Below, in pieces: positions 17,847 through 26,370 of a stretch of DNA of 64,000 nt. The first letter of the stretch is position 1. Every line of letters begins with the position of its first letter. The notes under the pieces are model-generated. The model ran no database searches, had not been told where the DNA came from, and saw only the letters and a program-made list of their open reading frames with translations. Location: assembly GCA_030448225.1 (NCBI GenBank), contig JAUJNJ010000015.1, forward strand, positions 1 through 64,000, written 5' to 3'. Both the position numbers and the translations under genes were made by a program. Source of the DNA: Phycisphaerae bacterium. GTDB lineage: Bacteria > Planctomycetota > Phycisphaerae > Tepidisphaerales > Tepidisphaeraceae.

Positions 17847-17933
17847 ATGGCAACGAAGAAAGCTCCTGCTAAGAAGGCCGCTGCGGCTAAGAAGCCCGCG
17901 GCGAAGAAGGCTACGACCAAGACGAAGAAGTAA
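17847..17933 (+). CDS. 28-residue Lys/Ala/Pro histone H1-like peptide
   Basis: The peptide begins MATKKAPAKKAAAAKK and continues with PAAKK and Thr/Lys residues to a Lys-Lys end: 12 Lys, 9 Ala, 2 Pro and 4 Thr, with no acidic or aromatic residue. PAKK and PAAKK units are the repeat of eukaryotic H1 tails and of bacterial histone H1-like proteins such as Hc1 and the AlgP tail, but here they stand alone. A strong ribosome-binding site AAGGAGGA (17831-17838) lies eight bases before the ATG, with a clear promoter upstream and a terminator downstream, so it looks like an expressed single-gene unit. Binding to DNA or RNA and a nucleoid role are inference from composition. The A-rich codon choice differs from its neighbours. 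Confidence 0.75.
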   Translation: MATKKAPAKKAAAAKKPAAKKATTKTKK

Positions 17934-18047
17934 ATTCTTCTTCGCATCCGGTCGCGCGTGGCGAAAAGTCGACCGAAGGTCGGAACCGGTTCGAACGACA
18001 AACCTCTTACGTTTTGGGCCTTGGCTCCAACTTAGGCCGCGAGACAC

Positions 18048-18088
18048 GAAGAAGCCTTCCCTGCCACGGCGGAAGGCTTCTTCTTTTT
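18048..18088 (+). terminator. Intrinsic terminator after the basic peptide gene
   Basis: A perfect 13-bp stem (18048-18060 with 18071-18083) closes a 10-base loop and is followed by a run of T (18084-18088). The 115 bases between stop codon and stem are untranslated. Confidence 0.85.
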
Positions 18089-18119
18089 GGGTGAAGGCTC
18101 GGCGGGGTGGGACGGGCGT

Positions 18120-18302
18120 CAGCAGGCAGGGGTCAAGGGTCAAGAGTCAAGGATCAAGAGTCAGCCGTCGGCGCTGCGGTGATCCCGCGGGCCTCTTCGT
18201 GGATGGACGGAGCGACGCGCACACGTCTGACACCGATACGATCCCGCTGACCCTTGACCCTTGACCCTTGACCCTTGACCCTTGACCCTTGACCCTTGAC
18301 CC
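18120..18302. repeat. Tandem gacccttgaccc array and related words
   Basis: 18249-18302 is a run of about seven copies of the 7-base unit cccttga. An inverted, degenerate version (gggtcaagggtcaagagtca) lies at 18131-18163, so the two could pair across the intervening 85 bases. It stands directly before the parA-like gene. Confidence 0.8.
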
Positions 18303-18380
18303 CTCCGCCCCTCCTTGTTTCCCCCCACACCCGCGCGATAATCGGGGATTCCACGGCCCGACACGGAGGTGGCACCGACA

Positions 18381-19661
18381 TGCGGATCATCGCGTTCATG
18401 AACCAGAAGGGCGGCGTCGGAAGACGACCACCACCGTCAACCTCGGGGCCGCCCTCGCGGAACTCGGCAAGCGCGCGTCTGCCTCGTCGACCTCGACCCG
18501 CAGGCCCACCTGACGATCAACTACGGCGTCGAGCCGACGCCCGAGCTGCCGTCGCTCTACAACATCCTCGTCGACGAGATGCCGTTCAACGACGCGGTCA
18601 ACAAGCTCAGCGACCGCATCTCGCTCGTCCCCAGCTCGATCGACCTCGCCGCCGCCGAGATCGAGCTCGTGAACGTGCCGGGCCGCGAGACGATCCTGAA
18701 GCGCGCATCGAGGCGGCCGCCCCGACTTCGACTTCATGCTGCTCGACTGCCCGCCGTCGCTCGGCCTGCTGACGCTCAACTCGCTGGCGGTGGCCGGCGA
18801 GGTGCTGATCCCGATGCAGCCGCACTTCCTCGCGCTGCAGGGCGTGGCGAAGCTGCTGGAGACGGTGCACCTCGTGAGCCGCCGGATGAACCCGAAGCTG
18901 AAGGTGACCGGCGTCGTGCTGACGATGTTCGACGCGCAGACGAAGCTGAGCATGGAGGTCGTCAACGAGTTGAACGGCTTCATCATGGACGCGGCGGGCA
19001 AGCCGCTGCCCTGGGCGAGCCGCGAAGGTCTTCGACACGCGGGTGCGGCGGAACATCAAGCTGGCGGAGTCGCCGAGCTTCGGCAAGACGATCCTGGACT
19101 ACGACTCGGCGAGCAACGGGGCGGCCGACTACCGCGGCGGCGCGCGAGCTGCTCGGCATCCGCGACGCCGCCGCCCCGGCCGCGGCGCGCGGCCGACGGG
19201 GTGGCGGCGGCCAAGCCGGTCGCGCGCCGCGGCCGCGGGCCCAACCCGCCTCCCTGCCGCCCGCGCCGGCCGGCGCGCGCCGTCGCCGCGACGAACGTCG
19301 ACCCCCGCGCGGCGACGCCGCCCCGCCGCCGCCGCCGCCGCCGCGCGCGGCGCGCGCCCGCGCCCACGGCCCGCCCCGCGGCCGTCGCCGCGCGTCCGGC
19401 GGCCGCGCCGCCGCAGCGGACGGGGCCGATCCGCCCGGTGCCGCCGGTCGCCGCGCGTCCGCCCGCCGCCCCCCCGCGCGCCCGCCGCCGCGGTCCCTCC
19501 GCCGGCCCCGAATGCTGCCGGCGGCGTGACGGTCACGATCAACCCGGCCATCGACCCCGGGCGGCTCGCCGCCGCCCGAACCAACCCCGCCGCCCCCGCC
19601 GCCCCGGCCCCCGCGCCCGGCCGCCGGCGCCGATTCGAACCCCGAAGAAGCCGTCGCGTAA
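18381..19661 (+). CDS. ParA-family ATPase with Ala/Pro-rich tail, several frame breaks
   Basis: Stitching three frames gives one ParA/Soj-type ATPase. The deviant Walker A reads MNQKGGVG-[K][11 protein letters not shown], Walker A' follows in [16 protein letters not shown], Walker B in [20 protein letters not shown], and the C-terminal nucleotide-binding part in [20 protein letters not shown]. Frame breaks fall near 18420, 18475, 18705, 19022 and 19140. The last 160 residues are Ala/Pro-rich, containing [20 protein letters not shown] near the end (stop TAA at 19659). Such ATPases move chromosomes, plasmids or protein clusters by ATP-driven cycling on DNA. No ParB gene or parS site is seen beside it, so the cargo is unknown. 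Intact catalytic motifs argue that the breaks are sequence errors. Confidence 0.85.
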
Positions 19662-20281
19662 CGGCCACGAGGGTCGTTAAGTGCCTATCTGAATAAACCC
19701 GCGGCGGGCCCTTCGGGCCTGCGGCGAAACGTGGGATGCCGCGTTATTCGGATCGGCACTAGGCGAGTGCGGTCGGAGGCGCGAGCCGTCGGGCAATTCA
19801 GCCGCCCCCGCCGCGAAGGTGCGCCGTCAACGGAAAGTCGGCGTCATTCCCGGGCGAGCAGTCGCGACACCACGGCAAGGGCAAGGTTGAGGGCGTTCGC
19901 GTGTGAGCGACGAACCGTCTCGATCGGGTCCGAGTTCGGACTCGAATTCCTGGGCGAGTCACGGGGCTGCCTCTCCTGCAGGTGCAGCGGCCCTTGACGC
20001 GCGGCGCGCTGGCGTGGCCACCTGAGGTGGCCACGCCGCCGCTGGAGCGGTGGGGATACCGTTGGGACGCTGTTGGACGTCGGGCGCGTCCGCCGATTTG
20101 CCGCGTTCCCGCGTAACGACCCGAACCCCCTTGCCGCCCGGGCCGTACCGCGATTGAAGGGGTGGGGGATGTGGCCGCCCTTTCCGCACGGGTCGGGCGG
20201 CGGCTAAACTGTCTTCGCGTTTCTCCCGATGCTGACGGGTGGGGTTCGCCCGTCTCGCCGCGCTGCGATCGACTGAGCGTC
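19662..20281. other. Intergenic region with two hairpins
   Basis: A hairpin around 19699-19725 (gcgggcccttcgggcctgc) follows parA but lacks a T run. 20011-20038 is a near-perfect palindrome GGCGTGGCCACC / GGTGGCCACGCC, with a one-mismatch copy at 20940-20966 and a relative near 54113-54160. On the minus strand 19855-19930 a short reading ends HANALNLALAVVSRLLARE, which could be the tail of a lost gene. Confidence 0.5.
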
Positions 20282-20750
20282 ATGAAGGTCCTGCTCCACG
20301 TCATCCTCGCGGCTCGTGACGGCCGGTTATTGGGCCGTCATGTTCAAGCTGACGCACGTGCCCCCGGCGGAGCTCGGCCCGCCCGGCCCGCTGTCGGACA
20401 AGCAACTCCACTTCCTGGCGTACCTCATCCTGTCGTTCCTGCTCGGCACGACGCTCGTGCTGATCTTCCCCGGCCGGCGGCGGTGGATCCCGCTCGCCCT
20501 GATCGCGACGGGCATGGCTTACGGCGGGGTCGACGAGCTGACCCAGCCCCTCGTCGGGCGCACGTGCGACATCTACGACTGGTTCGCCGACGTCGCCGGC
20601 GTCGGCACGTCCGCGCGGCTGATCTTCTGCTTCCAGCGGCTCTGCTGGCCGGCCGACCGCCGCGTCGCCCGTGCCGTGGCGGCCGACAAGGTCGCGCCGC
20701 GCCCGGCTTCGACGTCGTCACGCCCGCCGCCGGCGACGCCCGCGGCGTAG
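20282..20750 (+). CDS. VanZ-like membrane protein, one frame break
   Basis: MKVLLHVILAA followed, after a small deletion near 20313, by LVTAGYWAVMFKLTHVP gives a protein of about 155 residues with four hydrophobic segments. The motif LSDKQLHFLAYLILSF and the later DELTQPLVGRTCDIYDWFAD are the two VanZ signatures (His in the first, acidic residues in the second). VanZ proteins confer low-level teicoplanin resistance in enterococci; most homologues have no known function. The C-terminal 30 residues are Ala/Pro-rich and soluble. Neighbours give no functional hint. Confidence 0.8.
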
Positions 20751-21218
20751 CCGCGCGCTCTGCCGTCTCACCGATCGGGTCAGTCCGCGGGCTCGCATCC
20801 CAGTTAAACGTCATGTCGTTCCGATTCGCGGCGGCTCGTTGCCCGGCGTCTTCGAACGCGTGAACGGTTGCTCCCCCGGTTCCCACGACGTTCTCGCGTG
20901 TCGATCGCCACCCCGGAGGAATTCGCCTTCAGGTACAGCGGCGTAGCCACCTCCGGTGGCCACGCCAGCCGTTCCGAATCACTGCGGCTTGTTCAATCCG
21001 GAGCAGAGCCGTTCGATGGCAACTCGCGCCCGGTGCAGGGTCTTTCCGTCACCGCGGTCGCGGCGGGCAAGGCCGCGCGCATAAATGGGGTGCGCGACAC
21101 CTCGGTGAGCCGGATTTCAACGAAGGAAGTGCGAGAGCCGCGCCGGTTCGGTGACCAATGAAAGAGCGCCTGGGGATGCCCGGGCGCCGCTTGCGGTGTC
21201 GGAGTTGGGCGGGCGGTG
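20751..21218. repeat. Intergenic region with GGCGTAGCCACC palindrome
   Basis: 20940-20966 is a palindrome (GGCGTAGCCACC / GGTGGCCACGCC, one mismatch) related to 20011-20038, so the VanZ-like gene is flanked by two copies of one element. Nothing else recognisable was seen. Confidence 0.6.
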
Positions 21219-22196
21219 TTACGCCGTCTTGGCCCGTGCCGCGGGGGCGGCCGCCGGGGTGCCGCGGGGGCGGCGGGCGACGCGGGGGCGGCCGATGGCG
21301 TCGGTGCCGGTGTTGACCTTGCTGGCGCGCTTCGGGTTGATCGCCGCGGCGATCGCGTCGTCGATCTTCCCGCCGGCGGCGGCGGCGGCCTGTTCCAGCG
21401 CCCCCTCGAGGCGCTTGCGGGCGTAGCCGACGTACTCCTCCGACTGGTCGATCCCCACGTACTGCCGGCCGAGCAGCGCGGCGGCGACGACGGTCGTGCC
21501 CGAGCCGTTGAACGGGTCGAGCACCACGTCGCCCGGGTTGCTGCTGCTGAGGATGATCCGGTTCAGCACGCCGATCGGCATCTGGCACCCGTGCCACCCC
21601 TCGCGCTCCTTGAACGTGCCGCACACCCGGCTGACGTTCCACGTGTCGCTCTCGGACGAGAAGTACTGCGGCTCGGCCTCGTTCGCGTCCTGCGGGCGCA
21701 GGAACCAGACGTCGTCGGGCAGCTTCCCCTTGGGGTTGGCCCGCGCGTCCTTGTACGTCGTCTGCCGCGCGCTGGCGACGCGGACGGCGTCGGGGTTGAA
21801 CGTGAACTGCTTCGGGTCCTTCGTGAAGTACAGGATGTGCGTGTGGCTGCGCGCGAACTTGTTCTTGGGCTGCTGGCCGAACGTGTAGTGCCAGATGATC
21901 CAGTTGCGCAGGTGGAAGCCCACCTCCCGCTTGGCGATCACCGCCAGGTCCGCCGCGTACTCGTCGCCGATCGCCAGGTAGAACGACCCGCCCGGCTTGA
22001 GCGCCCGGTGCACGGCCCGCATCCAGTCGCGGCTGAAGTTGAGGTAGTCGGCGTCGTTCTTCTTGTCGTTGTAGTCGTGGTAGAGGTAGCCGATGTTGAA
22101 CGGCGGGTCGGCGAAGACCAAATCGACCCACGCCTCCGGCCCGTCGTTGAGCAGGGCGATGGAGTCACCGGCGACGATCTGGTTGAGCTCGGGCAT
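21219..22196 (-). CDS. Orphan DNA methyltransferase, beta-class (DPPF motif)
   Basis: The 325-residue protein transfers a methyl group from S-adenosylmethionine to an exocyclic amine of DNA. The catalytic motif IV is in LVFADPPFNIGYLYHDYNDK near residue 30 and the AdoMet-binding motif I in VVLDPFNGSGTTVVAAALLG near 250, the order of beta-class enzymes; DPPF favours N6-adenine over N4-cytosine. GKLPDDVWFLRP and the CQMPIGVLNRIILSSSNPGD stretch are typical of this group. The tail (GRPRVARRPRGTPAAAPAA) is basic and disordered. Start MPELNQIVAGDSI at 22196 was chosen over an upstream ATG because homologous sequence begins there. No restriction gene is adjacent, so a regulatory orphan enzyme is likely. 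The recognition site cannot be read from the sequence. Confidence 0.85.
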   Translation of the reverse strand: MPELNQIVAGDSIALLNDGPEAWVDLVFADPPFNIGYLYHDYNDKKNDADYLNFSRDWMRAVHRALKPGGSFYLAIGDEYAADLAVIAKREVGFHLRNWIIWHYTFGQQPKNKFARSHTHILYFTKDPKQFTFNPDAVRVASARQTTYKDARANPKGKLPDDVWFLRPQDANEAEPQYFSSESDTWNVSRVCGTFKEREGWHGCQMPIGVLNRIILSSSNPGDVVLDPFNGSGTTVVAAALLGRQYVGIDQSEEYVGYARKRLEGALEQAAAAAGGKIDDAIAAAINPKRASKVNTGTDAIGRPRVARRPRGTPAAAPAARAKTA

Positions 22197-22373
22197 TCCG
22201 CCCGTATTGTAGAGCCTCGGGGCGATGGCGCAAATCGAGCCGCCTTGCCGCGTCAGCTTGCGGCCCTTGATGCTGCCTAAGCCCTTTTCGAATGCCCGTT
22301 TGCGTCCGTTCATGATTTTGGCGTCCTTGCCGGGTTCGTCGGTCGCAGTGCTGGTCGTCGCATATAACCGTCC

Positions 22374-22446
22374 GTTTAGCCGTCGCGCTTGCGCGGCGTT
22401 TCCCCCGCAGGTCGGAGGAATGGTCGCGCAAGCACGACGGCTTAAC
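22374..22446. repeat. TTTAGCCG-type palindromic repeat
   Basis: GTTTAGCCGTCGCGCTTGCG at the left pairs with CGCGCAAGCACGACGGCTTAA at the right. It is one of about six TTTAGCCG hairpins in the window and fills the space between the divergent methyltransferase and thiE genes. Confidence 0.75.
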
Positions 22447-22510
22447 GAGGTGCCGTCCGTCGCCTCTCCTGCGTGGCGGCGGACCGGCTACGTCCTATAA
22501 TCGGCGCTTC

Positions 22511-23560
22511 GTGACCCAATTCATGAATAGTGCGGTCCTTAGACTGCTCGACGCCAACGCCAACCGCGCGCGCGAAGCCCTCCGCGTGGCAGAGGACTAC
22601 GCGCGGTTCGTGCTGGATGACGTCGAACTCTTCGGCCAACTCAAGGCCCTGCGGCACGATCTGGCGGGGGCGCTGCGGAACGTGGCGGCCGACGCGATCC
22701 TCCACCGCGACACGCCGGCCGACGTCGGCACGACGATCACCACCGACGGCGAGCAGAGCCGCGCTGACCTCGCCGACGTCGTCACCGCCGCGGGCAAGCG
22801 CCTCGGCGAGGCGCTGCGGGCGATCGAGGAGTACCTCAAGACGATCTCACCCGCCGACGCCGCCCGGGTCGAGTCGATCCGCTACCGCTTTTACGACGTC
22901 GAGCATCGCCTCGCCTTCACCCTCCGGCCCGCTGCCAATCGCTTCGCCCATGTCCGGCTCTATGTCCTGATCACCGCCGCCCTCTGCAAGCGCCCGTGGC
23001 TCGAAACGGCCGAGGCGGCGATCCTCGGCGGGGCGGACTGCCTGCAACTGCGCGAGAAGGACCTCGACGGCGACGAACTGCTCGCCCGCGCGGTTCAGCT
23101 CACGCACCTCTGCCGCCGCCACGGCGTGCTCTGCATCATCAACGACCGCCCGGACATCGCCGCCCTCTGCGGCGCCGACGGCGTCCACGTCGGCCAGGGC
23201 GACCTGCCGGCCCGCGACGTCCGCCGACTGCTCGGCCGCGACAAGATCGTCGGCGTCAGCACGCACGAGATCGGCCAGGCGAGGCAAGCCGTCCTCGACG
23301 GCGCCGACTACCTCGGCGTCGGCCCGTTCTTCCGCAGCCCGACCAAGCCCCGCGACTTCACCGCCGGCCCCGCCTACGCGAGGCAGGTCGCGGCGGAGAT
23401 CCGCCTGCCCGCCGTCGCCATCGCCGGCATCACCGAGGCGAACGTCGACGAGGTGCTGGCCACCGGCCTCCGCGCCGTCGCCGTCACCAGCGCCGTCCTC
23501 GCCAGCGACGACCCCCGCGCGGCGGCCGAGTCGCTCAGGAAGAAGTTGGAACCCGCCTGA
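22511..23560 (+). CDS. thiE: Thiamine-phosphate synthase with N-terminal ThiD2 domain
   Basis: The 349-residue protein joins an N-terminal helical domain (residues about 8-145, ANRAREALRVAEDYARFVLD, ThiD2 family) to a ThiE barrel (about 150-345). ThiE condenses the pyrimidine and thiazole precursors to thiamine phosphate. Seen: the substrate-binding QLREKDLDGDELL, INDRPDIAALCGADGVHVGQ, DLPARDVRRLLG, and the phosphate-binding YLGVGPFFRSPTKPRD with VAIAGI. ThiD2 domains can supply phosphomethylpyrimidine, as in Aquifex-type fusions. GTG 22511 is used; ATG 22523 is also possible. No TPP riboswitch was recognised upstream. It stands just before the integron-like cassettes. Confidence 0.9.
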   Translation: MTQFMNSAVLRLLDANANRAREALRVAEDYARFVLDDVELFGQLKALRHDLAGALRNVAADAILHRDTPADVGTTITTDGEQSRADLADVVTAAGKRLGEALRAIEEYLKTISPADAARVESIRYRFYDVEHRLAFTLRPAANRFAHVRLYVLITAALCKRPWLETAEAAILGGADCLQLREKDLDGDELLARAVQLTHLCRRHGVLCIINDRPDIAALCGADGVHVGQGDLPARDVRRLLGRDKIVGVSTHEIGQARQAVLDGADYLGVGPFFRSPTKPRDFTAGPAYARQVAAEIRLPAVAIAGITEANVDEVLATGLRAVAVTSAVLASDDPRAAAESLRKKLEPA

Positions 23561-23836
23561 ACTCCCAAGCCTGAAGACCGCGCCGACCCACTTTTCATCC
23601 TCCTGCGCGAACGGCTCATGTCTTAGTTCGGCCATAGCTCTGCTGATGTGAAGTGCCGCTGTGCGTTCTGTGGGTAGCAAGCCTGCGGCCGTCGCCGCCG
23701 TACGACTTGACGGGCTTGCAATGCCGACGTTCTTTGAAGCGATAATCGATAGCAGACGGGTTGTAGACGGCTTACCTGCCGGAGCCGCGGCCCTGGCCAC
23801 GGCATGTTGATTGGGCTACGCGCCGGTACAATAGTA

Positions 23837-23846
23837 GTTATCCGCT
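23837..23846 (+). other. Left end of cassette array (GTTATCCGC core)
   Basis: GTTATCCGC (23837-23845) is the exact reverse complement of GCGGATAAC at 24249-24257, the 3' end of the first cassette. No palindromic partner lies before it, so it could be the junction with an ancestral attI or the surviving half of a lost site. ATG 23860 follows 15 bases later. Confidence 0.6.
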
Positions 23847-23859
23847 CGGAGGGATTGCC

Positions 23860-24256
23860 ATGGCAACGGTCTCGCCGATGACGCGGGTGGTAAGGTGGCT
23901 GTCTCCGCGGCTGCGGCGACGCCGAGCAGTGGTGTCACGGCTCTCAACCCACGATCTGACGGCTTGCTCGACGACCCGAGCGCAGTTGAAGCTGCACTTG
24001 GCCGACCCGACGTCGTACGACTTGGGCATCGCGATCGGGGAACTCGCGAGGCGCGGTATCGACGCGCGTCCCTCGCCCGAAGAGCTCCTCGACCTGCTCA
24101 CGTCAGCGGACGATCCCCGGTACTACCGCGGCGTATTGCTGTTCGAGGCGGCTTACCCGGACTACGCGCACCCGCCGGGCGACGGTTGGTCGAACGGGGA
24201 CCCACCTGAGGCGTGGCGTGCGGGTGGCGCGGATTCCTCGGCCCGACCGCGGATAA
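23860..24256 (+). CDS. Cassette 1: hypothetical protein, frame-broken
   Basis: A gene-like reading fills the first cassette: GGAGG before ATG 23860, then, in alternating frames, DGLLDDPSAVEAALGRPD and SYDLGIAIGELARRGIDARP, followed by SPEELLDLLTSADDPRYYRG and FEAAYPDYAHPPGD. The TAA inside the cassette end (24254-24256) is probably the natural stop, as often in integron cassettes. I do not recognise the family. The exact residues are uncertain because the frame changes at least twice, but the acidic, helix-like composition and cassette position argue for a real gene of about 130 residues. Confidence 0.45.
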
Positions 24257-24353
24257 CCACGCACTGCAACGGACCGGCCGGGCGGAACGGTCCTCCTGAT
24301 TCCACGCGGCCCAGCGCCGCCCGGCCGGCCGTTGAATGCTGGTCCGTTATCCG
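24250..24353 (+). other. attC-like recombination site A
   Basis: CGGATAAC (24250-24257) and GTTATCCG (24346-24353) are inverted outer boxes. Inside, GCAACGGACCGGCCGGGCGG pairs with CCGCCCGGCCGGCCGTTGAA, leaving unpaired bases on one side and a 30-base loop. Imperfect palindromy with extrahelical bases and R''/R' ends is how attC sites are recognised. It separates cassettes 1 and 2. Confidence 0.75.
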
Positions 24354-24367
24354 GCTAGGTTCCCGCA

Positions 24368-24735
24368 ATGAGCGAAGGCAACCGCGAACTTACCGACCAG
24401 GAGCGGCGTCTCGTCCGGTGGATGCTGGAATACGGCAGCCCCGACGCGGCCGCGTTTCTGCCCCAGCTCGACGAAGCCGAGGTCACGCCCTGGAAGTGCG
24501 ACTGCGGTTGCGCGAGCATCCACTTCCAGCTTCGCAATCGTCCCAGCTGCCGCCGGGTGTTCATCCGATCGCGGATTTCGTCTTCGGCGAGGGCGACTCA
24601 CTCAGCGGCATCTTCGTTTACGAGAAGGACGGCATCTTGAGCGGTCTAGAAGTGTACGGTTCAGCGGGCGACGCCCCGAAGTCGTTGCCACGGCCCGAAG
24701 AGTTGCGGCCCTTCGCCGGCTCGACCGCCGGATAA
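24368..24735 (+). CDS. Cassette 2: small conserved hypothetical protein
   Basis: MSEGNRELTDQERRLVRWML leads into VTPWKCDCGCASIHFQL with a CxCGC cluster. After a frame break near 24533, SQLPPGVHPIADFVFGEG and SLSGIFVYEKDGILSGLEVY follow, then KSLPRPEELRPF. The stop TAA (24733-24735) lies inside the cassette's 3' end. Together they make a protein of about 122 residues. Proteins with this CxCGCASI start and a G-x-L-x-x-LEVY end appear familiar from planctomycete and verrucomicrobial genomes, but no function is known to me; the layout recalls small immunity proteins. It begins 15 bases after attC site A. Confidence 0.65.
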
Positions 24736-24736
24736 C
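24727..24736 (+). other. Left half of attC-like site B, interrupted by an IS
   Basis: GCCGGATAAC is the exact 10-base reverse complement of GTTATCCGGC (24346-24355), the 5' end of the same cassette. The matching right half is not adjacent; palindromic attC-like sequence resumes only at about 26257, after the IS110-family element. Confidence 0.65.
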
Positions 24737-25058
24737 CCGCCACTATGAAGGCCCTCCTCGTCAAGCAATAAACCTCTTCGCTGCTTCGCCGTCCGCGCGC
24801 GGGTGAGGGTCAGACCACTATCCGAGGTCACGGGCCTCGTGTAAGGGAGTCGCGCCCGGCCTCACTCAACTTTACAAGGCGCGCCGGCTGGCTCATTCCA
24901 AGTGGCGGGTCACGGCCCGAGGGCCGGCCCCCGCGGGTTATGCGAGCTCCGCCGGCGTGGCTCACTCATCCTGCTCGCGAACTGCGCCGCCGCGTCGGGT
25001 TCATCACTTGCTCGTCATTCACTCGTCGCCGCCGCCGCCGCCGCCGCCGCGGCCCGGG

Positions 25059-26144
25059 TCACGTCGTCGCCGCCGGCGAGCGGCCGCGGGCGTCGTCCCA
25101 GGTCGTGCCGTCGCGCAGCGCCGCCCAGCACCAGACGAGGATCTTCCTGGCCATGCGCGACCGCCGCCTGCTTGCGGCGGGTGTGCTGGCCGTGGCACAG
25201 CCGCTCGAACACCGCGTGGCCCACCGCGTCCCGGCCCGCCGCTGCATCCCCACGCGACCTGCACCAGCACCCGCCGCAGGAGAGCCCTGGCCGGTGATCC
25301 GCCCGAGGCGGTTCATCTGCCCGCTCTGGTACTGCCTGGGCACCAGCCCGGCGTAGGCGCCGACCTGCGACGCGCTCTTGAACCGCCGCGCGTCGTCGAG
25401 CGTCGCGACGACCAGCTCGGCCAGCCGCCCGCCGACCTGCGGGATCGTCCGCAGCCGGGCGACGCGCTCGTCGGCCGCGGCGATCTCGTCGAGCTTGCGG
25501 TCCGCCTGCTTGATCAACGCCGCCACCGCGTCGAGCAGCGTCAGCTCGAGGTCGAGCTGCCCGCGCCACAGGTCGTCGCAGCCGCACGCGGCCAGCGGGC
25601 GGGCCAGCCGCCTCAGCTCGTCGAGCGACGCCTTGGTCCACCCGCGCGACCGGCCCGGCATCGACAGCCCCTGCGCGTCCAGCAGCGAGCGGATCGTGTT
25701 CTTGATCCCCGTCCGCCGGTCGATTGCCGCGTGGCGGTGGCGGATCAGCGAGCGGTGCTGGCGGACCGCCAGCGCCGGCACGTGCACGGTCGGGAGCTGG
25801 TCGCCCGCGGCGAGCTTCGCCAGCTTCGCGCGCGTCGTCGCGGTCGGTCTTGCGCTTCACGCGCGCCACTTCCACGCCTCGCCCAGCACGTTGGCCACCC
25901 GCACCTCGACCGACAGCGACTCGGCCAGGTCCGCGATCCACCCGCACGCGCCGCACGCCTCGATCACCAGCGTCCGCGGCGACGATTCCTCGACCAGCAG
26001 GTCGTGCACGGCCGCCGGCGTGGTCGCGATCGTCTCGAACGCGTGCGTGCCGCTCGCCGGGTCGTAGCGGCAGGCCACGCTCTTGAACTTGCCCAGGTCC
26101 AGCGCCAGGATCGCGATTGCGGCGCGTCGTCGTCGAAGTACCAT
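25059..26144 (-). CDS. IS110-family DEDD transposase, frame-broken
   Basis: Read across frames, this is a transposase of about 360 residues. The N-terminal RuvC-like DEDD domain shows Asp in ILALDLGKFKSVACRY and Glu in TLVIEACGACGWIADL. The middle carries KRKTDRDDA and the helical IRHRHAAIDRRTGIKNTIR. The C-terminal Transposase_20 domain has RLRTIPQVGGRLAELVVATL, SQVGAYAGLVPRQYQSGQM, the serine-containing RLGRITGQG, and then AVFERLCHGQHTRRKQAAVA and ARKILVWCWAALRDG. Breaks occur near 25800, 25280 and within 25060-25270. Such enzymes recombine with target DNA under guidance from a bridge RNA. As written it would be inactive; the indels may be sequence errors. Confidence 0.85.
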
Positions 26145-26151
26145 CGCTCAT

Positions 26152-26256
26152 GGCGGGTCTCCTCCGTGTCGTTGCAGGTCGCTTCCACCGATTGAGGCCC
26201 CCGCGCCGCGCGCGGGTGACCTCGTGAAAGACCGTAACGTCCGAGGAGAGCCCGCC
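26152..26256 (-). other. Inverted repeat upstream of the transposase
   Basis: GGCGGGTCTCCTCCG (26152-26166) and CGAGGAGAGCCCGCC (26242-26256) can pair almost fully, enclosing about 75 bases with an internal GC hairpin (cccgcgccgcgcgcggg). It lies immediately 5' of the transposase and ends where attC-like sequence resumes, so it may mark the element end or a structured RNA. Confidence 0.45.
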
Positions 26257-26362
26257 TTACATAGTTTCCGGTGCACCGGACCGCGGCCGCGGGGCGTTTA
26301 CCGTGGTTTCGAATGGTCCTCGGCGCGGCCCCGGCCAGTGAACGGCAGATATGTTAGTCACC
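26257..26362 (+). other. Right part of attC-like site B
   Basis: GGTGCACCGGACCGCGGCCG pairs imperfectly with CGCGGCCCCGGCCAGTGAAC around a central loop, ending in GTTAGTCACC (26353-26362). That end is a one-mismatch reverse complement of GGTGATTAAC at 26866-26875, the 3' end of the next cassette. Confidence 0.6.
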
Positions 26363-26370
26363 CTGCGGCC

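Larger units (their letters stand above)
24737..26256 (-). mobile_element. IS110-family insertion element inside attC site B
   Basis: About 1.5 kb between the two halves of an attC-like site holds one IS110-family transposase with about 320 noncoding bases after it and about 110 before it. IS110 elements lack classical terminal repeats, so the ends given are the limits of the attC-like flanks rather than proven termini. The long 3' noncoding region fits the IS1111 subgroup, in which a guide (bridge) RNA is encoded there; IS1111-attC elements are known to target integron attC sites. The subgroup call is inference. Confidence 0.6.

Noticed and set aside
18249..18302. CRISPR array
   Set aside because: The repeats are 7-base units in direct tandem without spacers, and no cas gene is in the window.
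18381..19661. Plasmid partition locus
   Set aside because: A ParA-like ATPase is present, but no ParB gene, parS-like site or replication gene is nearby; the surroundings are chromosomal housekeeping genes.
21219..22196. Restriction-modification system
   Set aside because: The methyltransferase has no adjacent restriction endonuclease or specificity gene; neighbours are a VanZ-like protein and thiE.
22847..23800. Integron integrase on the minus strand next to the cassette array
   Set aside because: The long minus-strand reading is the shadow of thiE and shows no tyrosine-recombinase motifs. No integrase is encoded in the window.
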